From NCBI GenBank assembly GCA_903882875.1, contig CAIRYQ010000042.1:124001-188000 (forward strand): a stretch of DNA of 64,000 nt, read 5' to 3'. The notes below the pieces were generated by a model that worked only from the letters and a program-made list of their open reading frames with translations, was not told where the DNA came from and searched no databases. This DNA comes from an uncultured Spartobacteria bacterium. Its GTDB lineage: Bacteria; Verrucomicrobiota; Verrucomicrobiia; Chthoniobacterales; Chthoniobacteraceae. The position numbers and the translations under genes were made by a program. Shown here in pieces: positions 42,134 to 51,945 of the stretch. Position 1 is the stretch's first letter. Each line of letters opens with the position of its first letter.

Positions 42134-43222
42134 ATGAATAATTCTCCGAGCACCCGCCGTGATTTTCTCCAGACATCCGGACTCGCCTTTGCGTCGCTCT
42201 CCGCCACGTCATTTGCCGTGACTGCGCAGGCAGCCAAGCCGCGCATCCGCATCGGGCAGATCGGCACGGCTCACGCGCACGCGGGTGGAAAAATGGACAC
42301 GATGCGTGCTTCGGCGGACTTCGAGGTGATCGGGATAGTCGAGCCGGACGAACACCGTCGTGCTGCGCTTGCGGGGAGTAAAACGTATGCGGGAGTCCCG
42401 GTGATGACCGAGGACGAACTGCTCAACGCGCCGGGTTTGCAGGCTGTCGCTGTAGAGACCGAGGTGAAGGATCTCGTGCCCACCGCCACGCGCTGCATCG
42501 CTGCTGGGAAACACATTCACCTCGACAAGCCTGCGGGCGAATCGCTCCCAGCACTCCGCCGGCTGCTCGACGATGCGGTCGCGCGCAAGCTCACCGTGCA
42601 GATGGGCTACATGCTGCGCTATAATCCTGCATTCGAGCTGTGCCGGAAACTAATCCGCGAGGGCGCGCTCGGCGAAATTTTCTCCATTGAAGCCGCGATG
42701 GGCAAGCTGCAGGGCGACGCGGAACACCGCGCGCTCGCGCCGTATCGCGGTGGCGCGATGTTTGAACTCGGCTGCCACGTCATTGATTCCGTCGTCTCGA
42801 TCCTCGGCCAACCGGATAAGGTCACGCCGCGCACGCGCAGTTCGTCGCCGCTGAAGGACGGCTTCCCGGACAACCAGACGGCCGTGCTCGAATATCCGTC
42901 GGCCATCGTCACCGTGCGCAGCGTGCTCGTGGAATGGGACGGCGGCGCGCGGCGGCAGTTCGTCGTGTGCGGGACGAAGGGCACGATGGACATCCGCCCC
43001 ATCGAGCATCCCGAAGCGCGCCTCACGCTCAGCACCGCGCACGGCGAATACAAGGCGGGCAAGCAGACGCTGACCTTTCCGAAGGGCAGGGGACGCTACG
43101 ACGGCGACTTCGAGGATCTCGCGAAAGTGATCCGCGGCGAGAAGGCGCTCGCCTTCACACCCGCGCACGATCTCGCCGTGCATGAGACCATTCTCCGCGC
43201 GAGCGGACTGCCGTTGGACTAA
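42134..43222 (+). CDS. Tat-exported Gfo/Idh/MocA family oxidoreductase
   Basis: A 362-aa NAD(P)-dependent dehydrogenase-like protein with a twin-arginine signal (STRRDFLQTSGLAFASLSAT). The N-terminal Rossmann fold reads RIRIGQIGTAHAHAGGKM with the motif GxxGxAH; the usual EKP motif is varied to GKHIHLDKPAGES (near residues 124-136). The C-terminal half shows the typical YMLRYNPAFELCRKLI and GGAMFELGCHVIDSVVSILG. Export suggests a periplasmic sugar oxidation or a non-catalytic role. It converges on the PHP-domain gene with a 4-base overlap of the 3' ends. Confidence 0.88.
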   Translation: MNNSPSTRRDFLQTSGLAFASLSATSFAVTAQAAKPRIRIGQIGTAHAHAGGKMDTMRASADFEVIGIVEPDEHRRAALAGSKTYAGVPVMTEDELLNAPGLQAVAVETEVKDLVPTATRCIAAGKHIHLDKPAGESLPALRRLLDDAVARKLTVQMGYMLRYNPAFELCRKLIREGALGEIFSIEAAMGKLQGDAEHRALAPYRGGAMFELGCHVIDSVVSILGQPDKVTPRTRSSSPLKDGFPDNQTAVLEYPSAIVTVRSVLVEWDGGARRQFVVCGTKGTMDIRPIEHPEARLTLSTAHGEYKAGKQTLTFPKGRGRYDGDFEDLAKVIRGEKALAFTPAHDLAVHETILRASGLPLD

Positions 43223-45840
43223 AGCCCCGTTTGCACCTCGGGCGCTTTCGCATCGAGGCCGTGTTCCTTCAGCATTTTCTTCGCGGCCTCGACGGTGATC
43301 TTCTTCACCGGCAGCGGCCAGTCGAGCGTGTCGCCGTTCGGCTTGAAGCCGTGCCCGTCCACATCCACGAAGATTGGGTTGTGGTACGCAAAAGGTTTCA
43401 CTTTCGACTGATCGCTCGTGCCGTAGCCGATGTGCAGATCGCCGTGTTCGGAACACGCGACAACGATGATGTGCGAATCCTCACTTAGCGGCACGGCGAT
43501 GCTCTCGTCGAATTTCACCACGCCGTCCTTGAACTTCGCGGGTGTCTTTGCGCGCGTGAAATTCAGCTCAGGCCGCGGGCGTCCGTTCACGAGCACCTGC
43601 ACGCGATCGATGTCAATCCAGTCGGTGCATTGCACACGGACGTGGAGCGTCACGCCGCCGTTGATGGCGCGCGTCGTGTCGCCGGGGCCGCGTCCGTCGT
43701 CGGTCGTGACTTGCAGGAACGGCCCGGTGGTGAGGTAGCTGCGGCCCGCTTTTGCGGCGCGCGAATTTTCCCGCCAGTCAATCTTCGCCGGCTCGTCGCT
43801 CGCGCTAGGCATGTACATGCGCCAGCCGCCGACGCCGTTGCCCCACACGGTGTGCGCATCGCACACGGCCATCGCGGCGTAACGGTGGCCTTGGTTCAGC
43901 AGTTGCAGCCAGATGAATTCGCGGATGTAGCTCACGCTTTCCTTGCCGGTCTTCGCATCGCGACCGATGCGGAACGGGCGTCCGTCGAGCAGTTCGCTCG
44001 CGGAATAGTTCTGCGTCTCGACGCCATCAATGAGCGTTGCGAGTCCGCTGAAACCGCCGTCCGCACGGCCGTCGCCATCGGCATCAATGAAATTCGTCAC
44101 CATGTCGGGATGGTTGATTTGCACCCAGCGGTCCGGCTCCGCGCCCTGCCAGTCGCGCAGCGTGATCGCGGTGATGCGCGGGTCCTTGTTCCAGACCGGC
44201 GCGCCGTTGTCCTGCGTGAACGGCACGGGCTTGAACGGAAACGAATTGAAGTGCGCCGCGGCGCCGGTGAGTTCCATGCCGGGCACGGTCTGCACGAAGT
44301 TCGCGAGGCCGAGCCGGTCAATGTGCGGACGCCAGTCGTAGAGCCGGTTATGCTCGGTGGTCGGCGCGAATTCCACGCCCTCGGCGGCGAGATTGATGAT
44401 ACGATCATCGGTGCCGCAAATGTTGTCGCCGCTCTGCGTCGAATGGTTGTGGTAGTCGGCGCTCACCCAGCCGCGCGTGTCCACGAGATGCTTCAGCGTT
44501 CCGGAAAATGCGAACGTCTCGCCGGGCTTCAGCGTCACCTCGCGTGAAAGATGCGAATACTCGATGCCGCGCGTGACGACGATGCGGTAGCCGCCGGGCG
44601 GAAGCTGCACGCGGAACTGCCCGCGCTCGCAAAAATATTGGTCGCGGCATCCGTGCGCGCGCTGGTCGGGGCCGAGATTCACCGGGTCGGTGCCTTCGAG
44701 CGCGAGGAACTGCGCCTTGCAAGGCAGCGTCGCGCCATTCTCGTCGCGGATGTCGAACTGCACCGCGCTCGCGCTCGCCATCGTGGCGTCGAGCTTCGCC
44801 TCGGCGTTCGCCGCAATGGTGACTTCCTTCTCCACATTCGCGCGTCCGAGATCGGTGAAAGCGACGCGGTATTCTCCCGGCGGAAAGGCAAACGCGAAGC
44901 GGCCCTGCGCATCCGTGTAGCCAATCGCCGCCGCGCGCAGTGCTGCGCGCGCGAATGCGGTCGGCGCGGATGCCGCCGGAGTCACGCTGTTCCGCGGAGG
45001 ATTTTTCGGTCGCACGATGAGTTGCGCGCCCGCGACCGGATCGCCGCCCGCGTCCTTCACGGTGCCCGCGACTTTCCCCGCGTCGCCTTGCTGCTCCGCG
45101 ACGACTCCCACGGCCTCCGCGGGTGAGCGTCCGACTGCGAGGAAACGCATGAACGTCACCGACGCACCGGGCGCGAGTTCGCGCATCGCGGGCACCTCGG
45201 CCTTCGCGCTGTCCCCGGTGAAGCCGAACGCGTAGCCGCAGCGATCCGCCGGGTTCACGGATTCCGCCCACTGGATCGGGCCGTGTGCGAATGTTGCGCT
45301 GCCGGTGCGGACGAAGTTCGTCCATCTGTCGCCGAGCAAAATGTTGCGCGGCTGCGCGCCTTCATTCGTGATCGTGGTGGTGACGGACACGCCCGCCCAT
45401 CCGTCGCGCAGCCGGTATTCGTGGCGGCGCGCGATGCCGTCGCGGCTTGGCGAAGTCGCCACGCATTCGACGACCGCTTCGCCGTCCTTGCCGTCCTTCA
45501 GCACGCGCACCCACGACACGCTGCCCTGCTGCTGCGCCGGGCCGAAGTAGGTGAGCTGGTCGTTGTTTTCGCCGCGCAGCGTGAGGTCGTAGATGCAGCC
45601 GGGCGTGATGCCCGTGTCGCCGTAAAACGTGCTCATGTTCGCGCGACGCAGCGGGAGATTGCCCGAGATCACCGTCTCGATCTTGTCGTTCCGCAAAATG
45701 AAATCGCCAATGATCCCATCCGCCTCGCGCCCGCCCGGCAGCGCGGATTTTTGATCCGGCCCGACCTCGAACGCCTCGGGCGCGGCGATGGCAAGCGGTG
45801 AAAGTGCGACGAGGGAAAAGAGGAGGGTGGGGATTCTCAT
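43219..45840 (-). CDS. Exported CehA/McbA-type PHP metallohydrolase with CarboxypepD_reg-like domains
   Basis: An 873-aa exported protein. The start at 45840 gives a signal peptide (MRIPTLLFSLVALSPLAIAA). An N-terminal beta-rich domain of unknown type is followed by carboxypeptidase-regulatory-like repeats (AGKVAGTVKDAGGDPVAGAQ, GYTDAQGRFAFAFPPGEYRV). The C-terminal half is a PHP domain with the metal motif SADYHNHSTQSGDN, then EHNRLYDW. Family members such as CehA hydrolyse carbamate or phosphoester-like bonds; the substrate here is unknown. The size, with three extra beta domains, is typical of PVC members. It is divergent from the protease gene region. Confidence 0.82.
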   Translation of the reverse strand: MRIPTLLFSLVALSPLAIAAPEAFEVGPDQKSALPGGREADGIIGDFILRNDKIETVISGNLPLRRANMSTFYGDTGITPGCIYDLTLRGENNDQLTYFGPAQQQGSVSWVRVLKDGKDGEAVVECVATSPSRDGIARRHEYRLRDGWAGVSVTTTITNEGAQPRNILLGDRWTNFVRTGSATFAHGPIQWAESVNPADRCGYAFGFTGDSAKAEVPAMRELAPGASVTFMRFLAVGRSPAEAVGVVAEQQGDAGKVAGTVKDAGGDPVAGAQLIVRPKNPPRNSVTPAASAPTAFARAALRAAAIGYTDAQGRFAFAFPPGEYRVAFTDLGRANVEKEVTIAANAEAKLDATMASASAVQFDIRDENGATLPCKAQFLALEGTDPVNLGPDQRAHGCRDQYFCERGQFRVQLPPGGYRIVVTRGIEYSHLSREVTLKPGETFAFSGTLKHLVDTRGWVSADYHNHSTQSGDNICGTDDRIINLAAEGVEFAPTTEHNRLYDWRPHIDRLGLANFVQTVPGMELTGAAAHFNSFPFKPVPFTQDNGAPVWNKDPRITAITLRDWQGAEPDRWVQINHPDMVTNFIDADGDGRADGGFSGLATLIDGVETQNYSASELLDGRPFRIGRDAKTGKESVSYIREFIWLQLLNQGHRYAAMAVCDAHTVWGNGVGGWRMYMPSASDEPAKIDWRENSRAAKAGRSYLTTGPFLQVTTDDGRGPGDTTRAINGGVTLHVRVQCTDWIDIDRVQVLVNGRPRPELNFTRAKTPAKFKDGVVKFDESIAVPLSEDSHIIVVACSEHGDLHIGYGTSDQSKVKPFAYHNPIFVDVDGHGFKPNGDTLDWPLPVKKITVEAAKKMLKEHGLDAKAPEVQTGL

Positions 45841-46061
45841 GCGGAAGGCAATCGCGGGGCAGCGCGGGTCTTTGCGCATTTTGCGCCCATCTCATCTTTT
45901 GCCGTGAGGAAGGTGAACGGCTTGTGGCGTTCCGCGTCTTGCACGGCATGAGATCATTCTGTTCGTGAGCGGGCTTCTGACGGAGCGGTTCCGTTTTATT
46001 CCGCAATCCGCTAGAACCCGCCCGGCTGTTTCAAAGCGATGTTCAGCTTGATGGCATCACG

Positions 46062-47096
46062 TCATTTCCCGGCCGTTTTCATCGCCAAATCCAGCGCCTT
46101 ATGAAATTCCGCGCGGAGCTTCTGCTGTTCGCCGAGACGGCGGCGGAAAAAATCGTATCGCACGAGTGAGAGGGCCTGGGCGATGTCGCTGTCGCACGCA
46201 CTCCGCAAGCTGTTCAGGAGATCCTTCGCGGCAGAAAGCGGGGCGGCTTTGACGAGGGCGGTGCCTTTTCCGGCATTTGCGTATCGTTCCATCGCTCCGC
46301 GGATCGCGGAATCGCCGTAGGCCGCGACTTCCAGGCGGCGGGTGAGCAGAAATTTCAGGAAGTCATTCGTGCGCGCCTCTACGTTTTCCAACGTCTTAAA
46401 TTCCGCGCTGTATGCGGGCCACGCGACGGGCTCCCATTTTTTCACGCTGTCGAGGCGGAATCCGAAACGCTTCACCTCCGGCGGTTCCTTTGGTCGGCCG
46501 GTGATTGAATCAATCCTCCGCACTGTCGCATACGTGGCGATGCCGATGACCTTGCCGCTCTTGAGGTGGACGATCGGGCTGCCGCTGTTGCCATGCACAA
46601 ATTCCGCGGACACCTCCACGCGATCCGGTCCGATGCCGACGAGCTTTCCGGCGATGGGCGCGATGACACGGTCGCCGTTTGAGTTTCCGAGCACGGACAC
46701 GTCGTCGCCGATGGCCGCATTTTTTTCCACATCCGTCATCATCTCCATCGCCTTCGTGTCGGAGAGCAGGGCGAAGGTCATGATGTCGTGTCCCACCGCC
46801 GCCGCGGCCTGGCCGGTCTGGATCGGCGAGCGGTCGAGCAGTGTGAATTTGGTGCCCGGATTTCCCGCGACGACATGCTGGTTCGTCACCACAAATTTTT
46901 TCCCGCCGATGCTGCACACGAAGCCGCTGCCCGCGCCCGCCTTGCCCTCGATGAAGACGAGGCTGCTGCTGAATTCACGCGTGAGGTGCGGTGCGCTGCC
47001 TTTGTCGAACCAGTCGCGCCATTCTTCCCAGCGGAACGCGGCGATCGCCGCGACGACGACAAGGGTGAAGAGAATAAGCTTTTTCATCCGCCGCAT
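46062..47096 (-). CDS. Membrane-anchored trypsin-like serine protease
   Basis: A 344-aa protein with one N-terminal membrane helix (LILFTLVVVAAIAAFRW). The S1 protease triad is His74 (TNQHVVAG), Asp104 (VGHDIMTFAL) and Ser171 (HGNSGSPIVHL). The C-terminal 120 residues form an alpha-helical domain with no PDZ motif seen. Starts at 47096 and 47087 are both ATG; the earlier is used here without strong ribosome binding site support. It probably acts in the periplasm on misfolded or regulatory proteins, like a DegP/DegS relative. Confidence 0.82.
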   Translation of the reverse strand: MRRMKKLILFTLVVVAAIAAFRWEEWRDWFDKGSAPHLTREFSSSLVFIEGKAGAGSGFVCSIGGKKFVVTNQHVVAGNPGTKFTLLDRSPIQTGQAAAAVGHDIMTFALLSDTKAMEMMTDVEKNAAIGDDVSVLGNSNGDRVIAPIAGKLVGIGPDRVEVSAEFVHGNSGSPIVHLKSGKVIGIATYATVRRIDSITGRPKEPPEVKRFGFRLDSVKKWEPVAWPAYSAEFKTLENVEARTNDFLKFLLTRRLEVAAYGDSAIRGAMERYANAGKGTALVKAAPLSAAKDLLNSLRSACDSDIAQALSLVRYDFFRRRLGEQQKLRAEFHKALDLAMKTAGK

Positions 47097-47142
47097 CCGA
47101 TACGCCGGCTTCTCCGGAAAAGACAGGGTGAAGCGCGCGTAT

Positions 47143-47958
47143 TCAGCCTCCGACCGCCTGATAACGGCGGATGCCGCGCCGCCACAGGCCGACTCCGAGC
47201 AGCCACATGAGCACGGCCCAGCATGCCTGGATAGCGAGTCCCTGCGCGAGCGCCGCTCCGGTGACGCGCTCCATGAAGACCTTCACGGGAAAATACAGCT
47301 CGTACGGAAACGGGCTCCATTTCACGATGCCCGCGATCCACGGCGGCAGCATGTCGAGCGGGAACGCGTGGCCGCTGAGGAAGTATTCGATCGAAAAGAC
47401 GATGAAGACGATCGTCGAGATTTCGAGGATCCAAAACGCGAGCATCGCGATCGAGTATGCGATGAAAAACTGGATCACCGCCGCGAGCCCCGTGCTCACC
47501 GCGAACCACAGCCATGTCGCAGCGTGCGCCGGCAGCGTGATGTGATCGCGCAGGAGGAAAAAAATCAGCGCGACGCCCGGCAGCAGCACCGCCGTGTAGA
47601 GCAGCCGGTAGCTCGCGTAGAGAGTGAAGCGGTAGGCGATGTAGTTCAGCGGCTTCAGCAGCAGGAAACTGATCTTCCCATCGCGGATTTCGCCCGCGAT
47701 TTGCCATTCGTCCTCGGTCGGCGTCACGAGGTTTTCCACGAAGACAGTCATCGCAAAATAGAGGATGAGACTGCTGTACGTGTAGCCGCTGAGAGTCGTG
47801 CCACCCGTGCTGCCGTACATCGCGCGCCACAGGAAAATCGTCCCGATGAGCGGCACGATGCCGAAGACGGATCGCAGCACGAAGTTCCATCGGTACACGA
47901 AAGTGTTCTGCGCGCCGACGGCGAAGACCTTCGAGTATTTTGCGAGCGTGGCGGACAT
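47143..47958 (-). CDS. ABC-2 type transport permease (DUF990-like)
   Basis: A 271-aa integral membrane protein with six predicted transmembrane helices, matching the ABC-2 permease subfamily annotated as DUF990. Landmarks are FVLRSVFGIVPLIGTIFLWR, IRDGKISFLLLKPLNYIAYR, LRDHITLPAHAATWLW-type loops and MLPPWIAGIVKWSPFPYELY near the C-terminus. The cytosolic ATPase and the second permease that normally complete this exporter are not adjacent. It follows the propeller gene at 47968 by 9 bases, so both may be on one transcript. Confidence 0.85.
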   Translation of the reverse strand: MSATLAKYSKVFAVGAQNTFVYRWNFVLRSVFGIVPLIGTIFLWRAMYGSTGGTTLSGYTYSSLILYFAMTVFVENLVTPTEDEWQIAGEIRDGKISFLLLKPLNYIAYRFTLYASYRLLYTAVLLPGVALIFFLLRDHITLPAHAATWLWFAVSTGLAAVIQFFIAYSIAMLAFWILEISTIVFIVFSIEYFLSGHAFPLDMLPPWIAGIVKWSPFPYELYFPVKVFMERVTGAALAQGLAIQACWAVLMWLLGVGLWRRGIRRYQAVGG

Positions 47959-47967
47959 CGTGCGCGG

Positions 47968-49176
47968 CTATTCGCCGAGCCGCCAGAGTGCGCTGTCCGT
48001 GCGGATGAAGACGTTCTTCCCGCTGAGCGCCGGAGTGCTGAGTACCATTTCCTTCGAGCCTTCTTTCAGCGGGAGCTGGAGCTGTCCCGCGAGCGCACCT
48101 TCGGGTGCGGTGACATCCACGATTTGCACGAGGCCCTTTTCATTCACGCAGATCAGCCGGCCATTCGCGCCGACGGGCGAGCCGCTGAACGGCCCGGTGA
48201 GCCGCAGCTTCCACTTCGCATCGCCGCTCTTGATCTCCGCACTCGCGAGGACGCCGGCGCTGTTGAAGGCGAAAATCTTCCCATCAAGAATCACCGGGCT
48301 GATCGTCTTGGGGTTGACCTGATTCGAGCGCCAGACCCGCTCGGGCGCGCTGCCGTCGGCCTTCGGCGAAAGCGCGGTGATGCCGTTCGAGGGCGCGTAA
48401 ATCACGCCCTGCGCGACGACGCTCGAACTCGATGTGGACGCGCCTTCGTTGTAATTCCACAGCACGCTTCCGGTGACAGGATCCACGCCGGTGAGACCTT
48501 TCGACGACTGGAGCACGACGACCGGCGCGGACTTCGCATCCGCGCGCCACGTCACGGGGCTCGACCAGTTTGCGGCCTTCGGGCGTTCGAGCTTCCACAG
48601 GTTGCGCCCTGTCTTCACGTCAATGCCCACGGTGTAGCTCTCGCTGTCGTTCTCGATCACGGTCACGAGCGTCTCGCCGACGACGAGCGGCGACGACGCC
48701 ATGCCGAGGCTGTTGCTCACGTTCGGATAATCCACCGTGAGCCCGCGCAGCCACAGCAGGTTTCCATCGAGGTCGAATGCCGCGAGATCGTTGCTGCTGA
48801 AAAGTGCGAAGACGCGCTTGCCGTCGCTGCACGGCGTGCAGGCGGCGATGGAGGTTTTCGGATGCGACATCGTGCGGCCGGTCGCCTTGAGCTGTCGCTC
48901 CCAGAACTTTTTGCCGTCGTCGGAGTCGAAGCAGAACACATGCAGCCGCTCCTGCTTCGGCCCGCTGGAGCATGTCACGAAGACCTTCTTCCCGATGATG
49001 ATCGGGCTCGCGAGTCCTCGGCCCGGCAGCGGTGCGGTCCAGTCAATCTTCGGTTTCGCGGGAATCGTGGCATCGGCGACCGTGCCCGCGCTGTCGGGCC
49101 CGCGGAACTGCGGCCAGTCGGCGGCGGCGAGAGGAAAGGGGAGTGCGGCGAGGGAGAATGCGAGGAGGCGTTTCAT
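47968..49176 (-). CDS. Secreted PQQ-like beta-propeller protein
   Basis: A 402-aa exported protein of the same family as the 34786-36054 gene. The signal peptide is MKRLLAFSLAALPFPLAAAD. The leading WPQFRGPDSAG motif begins the mature protein. Propeller repeats include DGKKFWERQLKATG, DGNLLWLRGLTVDYPN, TGRNLWKLERPKAAN and TGSVLWNYNEGAST. It ends KNVFIRTDSALWRLGE, like its paralogue (MFLRTRTALYRVEE). No clear PQQ or metal ligand is assigned. It lies 9 bases upstream of the ABC-2 permease and 23 bases downstream of the next gene on the same strand, giving a three-gene unit. Confidence 0.85.
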   Translation of the reverse strand: MKRLLAFSLAALPFPLAAADWPQFRGPDSAGTVADATIPAKPKIDWTAPLPGRGLASPIIIGKKVFVTCSSGPKQERLHVFCFDSDDGKKFWERQLKATGRTMSHPKTSIAACTPCSDGKRVFALFSSNDLAAFDLDGNLLWLRGLTVDYPNVSNSLGMASSPLVVGETLVTVIENDSESYTVGIDVKTGRNLWKLERPKAANWSSPVTWRADAKSAPVVVLQSSKGLTGVDPVTGSVLWNYNEGASTSSSSVVAQGVIYAPSNGITALSPKADGSAPERVWRSNQVNPKTISPVILDGKIFAFNSAGVLASAEIKSGDAKWKLRLTGPFSGSPVGANGRLICVNEKGLVQIVDVTAPEGALAGQLQLPLKEGSKEMVLSTPALSGKNVFIRTDSALWRLGE

Positions 49177-49199
49177 GCGTTGGAAAAAGGCGAATTGAA

Positions 49200-50306
49200 T
49201 TACTTCGCCGCGAGGATCGCCGCGCCCGTGCTGTCGCACACGCGGAGCTGGAATTCCCACTCGACCGTCCACTGCTCGGTCTGCTCGTCCTGGCAGCATT
49301 TCACGAGGATCGTGTTCGCGCCCTTCTTGAGATGGCACTTCATCTTGTATTGGTCCATCTGCGAGCCGCGGTGGTACTCGTCGCGGCTGAACAGCAGCTC
49401 GCCGTTCAACCACACTTTCCATCCGTTCTTGCAGCCGAGCCGCAGTTCCGCCTCGCGTTCCGTCGCGGAGTCGAATGTCGTCACCGCATAGCCGGTCACG
49501 CCCTTGAGGGAGCCGAACGGCTTGTTAAAATCGAATTTCCCGCGCTCGTCTTTGCTCTCGACCGTCTTCCATTTCACCTTGCCCGCCTTGCCGTCGTATT
49601 CCGCGTCGGTCTTCACCTCGCGTTCCGGCGGGAACACGGTGTCGAAGCCCTTCTGGTTCGTGTTGTCGAACGGCGCGATCACGTCCCACTTCATCAGAAA
49701 TCCAAAGTGCTTCGCCAGATCCACCGTCATGCCGAGCTTCTTCAGCGCGCCCGCGATTTCGTTCGTCTGGTCCTCGTCGCGCACCGCGTCGAGCGCATGA
49801 AGGTATGCGCCTTTCGCGTCGTCTCCGGTCCTCGCCTTCGCCGCGGCGATCAGCCGCGCGACGGCGCCGCGGCGGAGTTCCTGCACGGGATCATTGACCA
49901 GCCCCGGCTCGATTTTCTCGGCGAGCGCGGCGTCCGCCTTTGCGATGAGATCAAAGGCGAGCTGCCGCGCCGCATCCGCATTTTTCGTGTCCTTCAGGAA
50001 TGCCTCCAGTTCCGCGAGCGGCAGCGGCTGCTTTGCGTGGAGCGCCGCATCGGCGATTGCGTCGGCGGCGAGGCGCAGCCAGTTGTCCGTGACCGGCCCG
50101 CTTTTTCCCGTCGCGGCGAGCAGCGCGAGCAGCGCGTGCGGGCCTTCGCCCACGACTGCTTTCCACGCGGCGGATGCCGCCTCGTTGCCCGAGCCTTCGC
50201 GTCCCGTGGCGGCCAGCGTCTTCACGGAATCCTCCACCGCAGCACGGAGCGGTGCGAGGGATGCGAGGGCGATGGTGGCGGGAAGAACGATCAGTCGGGA
50301 AAGCAT
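49200..50306 (-). CDS. Exported protein of unknown function, HEAT/PA14-like
   Basis: A 368-aa protein with a signal peptide (MLSRLIVLPATIALASLAPL, then RAAVED). Residues about 25-185 are Ala/Lys-rich helices resembling HEAT or armadillo repeats. The C-terminal part has a beta-rich segment with GYAVTTFDSATEREAELRLG, GWKVWLNGELLFSRDEYHRG and NTILVKCCQDEQTEQWTVEW, a pattern typical of the carbohydrate/PA14-like domain found near glycosidases in PVC bacteria. It is the upstream gene of the propeller/permease unit. Confidence 0.6.
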   Translation of the reverse strand: MLSRLIVLPATIALASLAPLRAAVEDSVKTLAATGREGSGNEAASAAWKAVVGEGPHALLALLAATGKSGPVTDNWLRLAADAIADAALHAKQPLPLAELEAFLKDTKNADAARQLAFDLIAKADAALAEKIEPGLVNDPVQELRRGAVARLIAAAKARTGDDAKGAYLHALDAVRDEDQTNEIAGALKKLGMTVDLAKHFGFLMKWDVIAPFDNTNQKGFDTVFPPEREVKTDAEYDGKAGKVKWKTVESKDERGKFDFNKPFGSLKGVTGYAVTTFDSATEREAELRLGCKNGWKVWLNGELLFSRDEYHRGSQMDQYKMKCHLKKGANTILVKCCQDEQTEQWTVEWEFQLRVCDSTGAAILAAK

Positions 50307-50615
50307 GGCGGGATAATCCCGCTGCGCGCCGCCTCCTTGGCAAGTACGAACGCGCGCGGGCTCCGCTCATGGCACGGACGGACGAGCGAAAACGCCTCCT
50401 CGCCGCTCTGGCCCCAGGCGGCCTCCTCCGACTTCGCAAGTTGTGACGCGTCGGCCCTGCACGTTCCGTGAGGCGGGCCGATTTTCACGTTGTGGAACGA
50501 ACCCGAATCGGACGGATTTGCGGTCCGCCATGAGGGGATGCCGATGAAATTCCAGATACCGCCAAATTATCCGCTGGCATTCCGATTCCCGGATCGGATT
50601 TAACGCTCGCCACAA
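50307..50615. other. Divergent intergenic region without a gene
   Basis: A 309-base spacer between the exported protein and def. No credible ORF, RNA gene or strong repeat was found. Small hairpins (ccgat/atcgg at about 50570-50590) lie close to the def start, but they are too weak to name. Confidence 0.4.
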
Positions 50616-51170
50616 ATGGTCCTCGAAATCGTCAAATACGGCAACCCGGTGCTCCGCGCAAAAGGCCTGGAGATCAGCGATGGAGACGAGCGCGCGCGCA
50701 AGCTTGCCGACGACATGCTCGAGACGATGCGCGCCGCCAACGGCGTCGGGCTCGCCGCGCAGCAGGTCGGCGTGCCGATCCAGCTTGCGGTGATTGACGT
50801 GAGCGGCGTCGAGGACCGCCCAAGCGAACTGCTGGTGGGAGGCAAGAACCTGGACATCGCCGCATTCATGCCGATGATCCTCGTGAACCCGATCATCGAG
50901 CTTGGAAAGGAAATCGAGGAAGGACTCGAAGGCTGCCTCAGTTTCCCGGAGCTGAACGGCGAGATCATCCGCGCCGCATCGGTGAAAGTGAAGGCCAGGA
51001 AGCTCGACGGCTCGCTGCTCGAATTCGAGGCCCGCGGCCTTCTTTCCCGCGCCGTGCAGCACGAGGTGGATCACCTGAACGGCATCCTGTTCATTGACCG
51101 CATGAACTCCGCCGTCCGTACCAGCCTCGCAGGCAAGCTCAAGCGCCTTCAGAAGCTGGCGCGCGCGTAG
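50616..51170 (+). CDS. def: Peptide deformylase
   Basis: A 184-aa metalloenzyme that removes the N-formyl group from nascent proteins. All three motifs are present: GVGLAAQQVG (motif 1, about 43-52), EGCLSFPEL (motif 2 with metal-ligand Cys, about 109-117) and QHEVDHLNG (motif 3 with the HExxH-type metal site, about 148-156). It is slightly longer than the E. coli enzyme because of an insertion around residues 65-100. The gene is not next to fmt, as it usually is; the next gene is an unrelated response regulator. Confidence 0.95.
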   Translation: MVLEIVKYGNPVLRAKGLEISDGDERARKLADDMLETMRAANGVGLAAQQVGVPIQLAVIDVSGVEDRPSELLVGGKNLDIAAFMPMILVNPIIELGKEIEEGLEGCLSFPELNGEIIRAASVKVKARKLDGSLLEFEARGLLSRAVQHEVDHLNGILFIDRMNSAVRTSLAGKLKRLQKLARA

Positions 51171-51380
51171 GCACGGGAAGTTCGGCGCAGTTCAAAGCCC
51201 CAAGTTTCAAACGCCACCCGAGGCCTTCACACCAATCGCTGCCTTGGAGCTTTTCGATTGGAGCTGTCTTTGAGCATTGAGCTAGATCATCTTTAGTTAA
51301 AGTGTAGCCGCTGTGGTTCGGGGATCGGTTCCGTGTCCGCTGGTATCGGGCTTGCTTATAGTGATGCCGGAAAGACGCCC

Positions 51381-51809
51381 ATGAACACTTCTGGAAAACG
51401 CATTTTCATCGTGGACAACGAACCGGAGCTTACCGACGTGCTGAAGATCGCGCTGGAGACGCTGGCCGACTTCCGCATCCGGACGGAGAACGATCCGGGG
51501 CTCGCGCTCGCCGCGGCAAAGGAGTTCGCGCCCGATCTCATCATCATGGACATCAAGATGCCGGGCCTCGACGGCGCGGATCTCGCCGTCCGGTTCCAGG
51601 CTGAGCCTGCGCTTTCCGAGACGCCGATCGTTTTCCTCACGGGCACGGTCACGGAGCCCGAGATCGTCCGGCATGGCAGACACATCGGCGGCCTGCGGTT
51701 CCTGCCGAAGACCATGCGGCTCGACGCGATGGTCACCTGTCTGGAAGGCATCCTGCGCGGCGGCCCGGAAAACTTGGCGGATGGCGCAGCGGAAAGCCGC
51801 GCCGCGTAG
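51381..51809 (+). CDS. Single-domain response regulator
   Basis: A 142-aa receiver-only protein. The start at 51381 (MNTSGKRIFIVDNEPELTDV) replaces a longer frame that begins in the intergenic repeat-like region. The acidic pocket is Asp12/Glu14, the phosphoacceptor is Asp57 (LIIMDIKMPG), the switch Thr is in FLTGTVT, and the Lys is in FLPKTM. There is no output domain, so it may act through a kinase or by protein contact like CheY or SpoF. No histidine kinase is in the window. Confidence 0.85.
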   Translation: MNTSGKRIFIVDNEPELTDVLKIALETLADFRIRTENDPGLALAAAKEFAPDLIIMDIKMPGLDGADLAVRFQAEPALSETPIVFLTGTVTEPEIVRHGRHIGGLRFLPKTMRLDAMVTCLEGILRGGPENLADGAAESRAA

Positions 51810-51945
51810 CCGCCGTCGGAGGATGAGGGGGATCGTTTCTGGCTGTGCGGCAAAACGCCCGCCTCGTTCCCTCGGAGGCTACGGCGTGTTCCTTGTGTTT
51901 GCCGCTCGCAATCGGGATCGGATCCGGCAGCATCGCGCCGTTGCC

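Noticed and set aside
46342-49491. 1049-codon plus-strand open frame spanning several genes
   Set aside because: It runs antisense across the protease, ABC permease and propeller genes and has an Arg/His-rich low-complexity translation with no domain.
51805-51895. Possible hairpin of gtagccgcc/ggctac motifs after the response regulator gene
   Set aside because: Similar motifs occur near 51301 and 53411, but the arms pair poorly; it is too weak to call a terminator or repeat with confidence.
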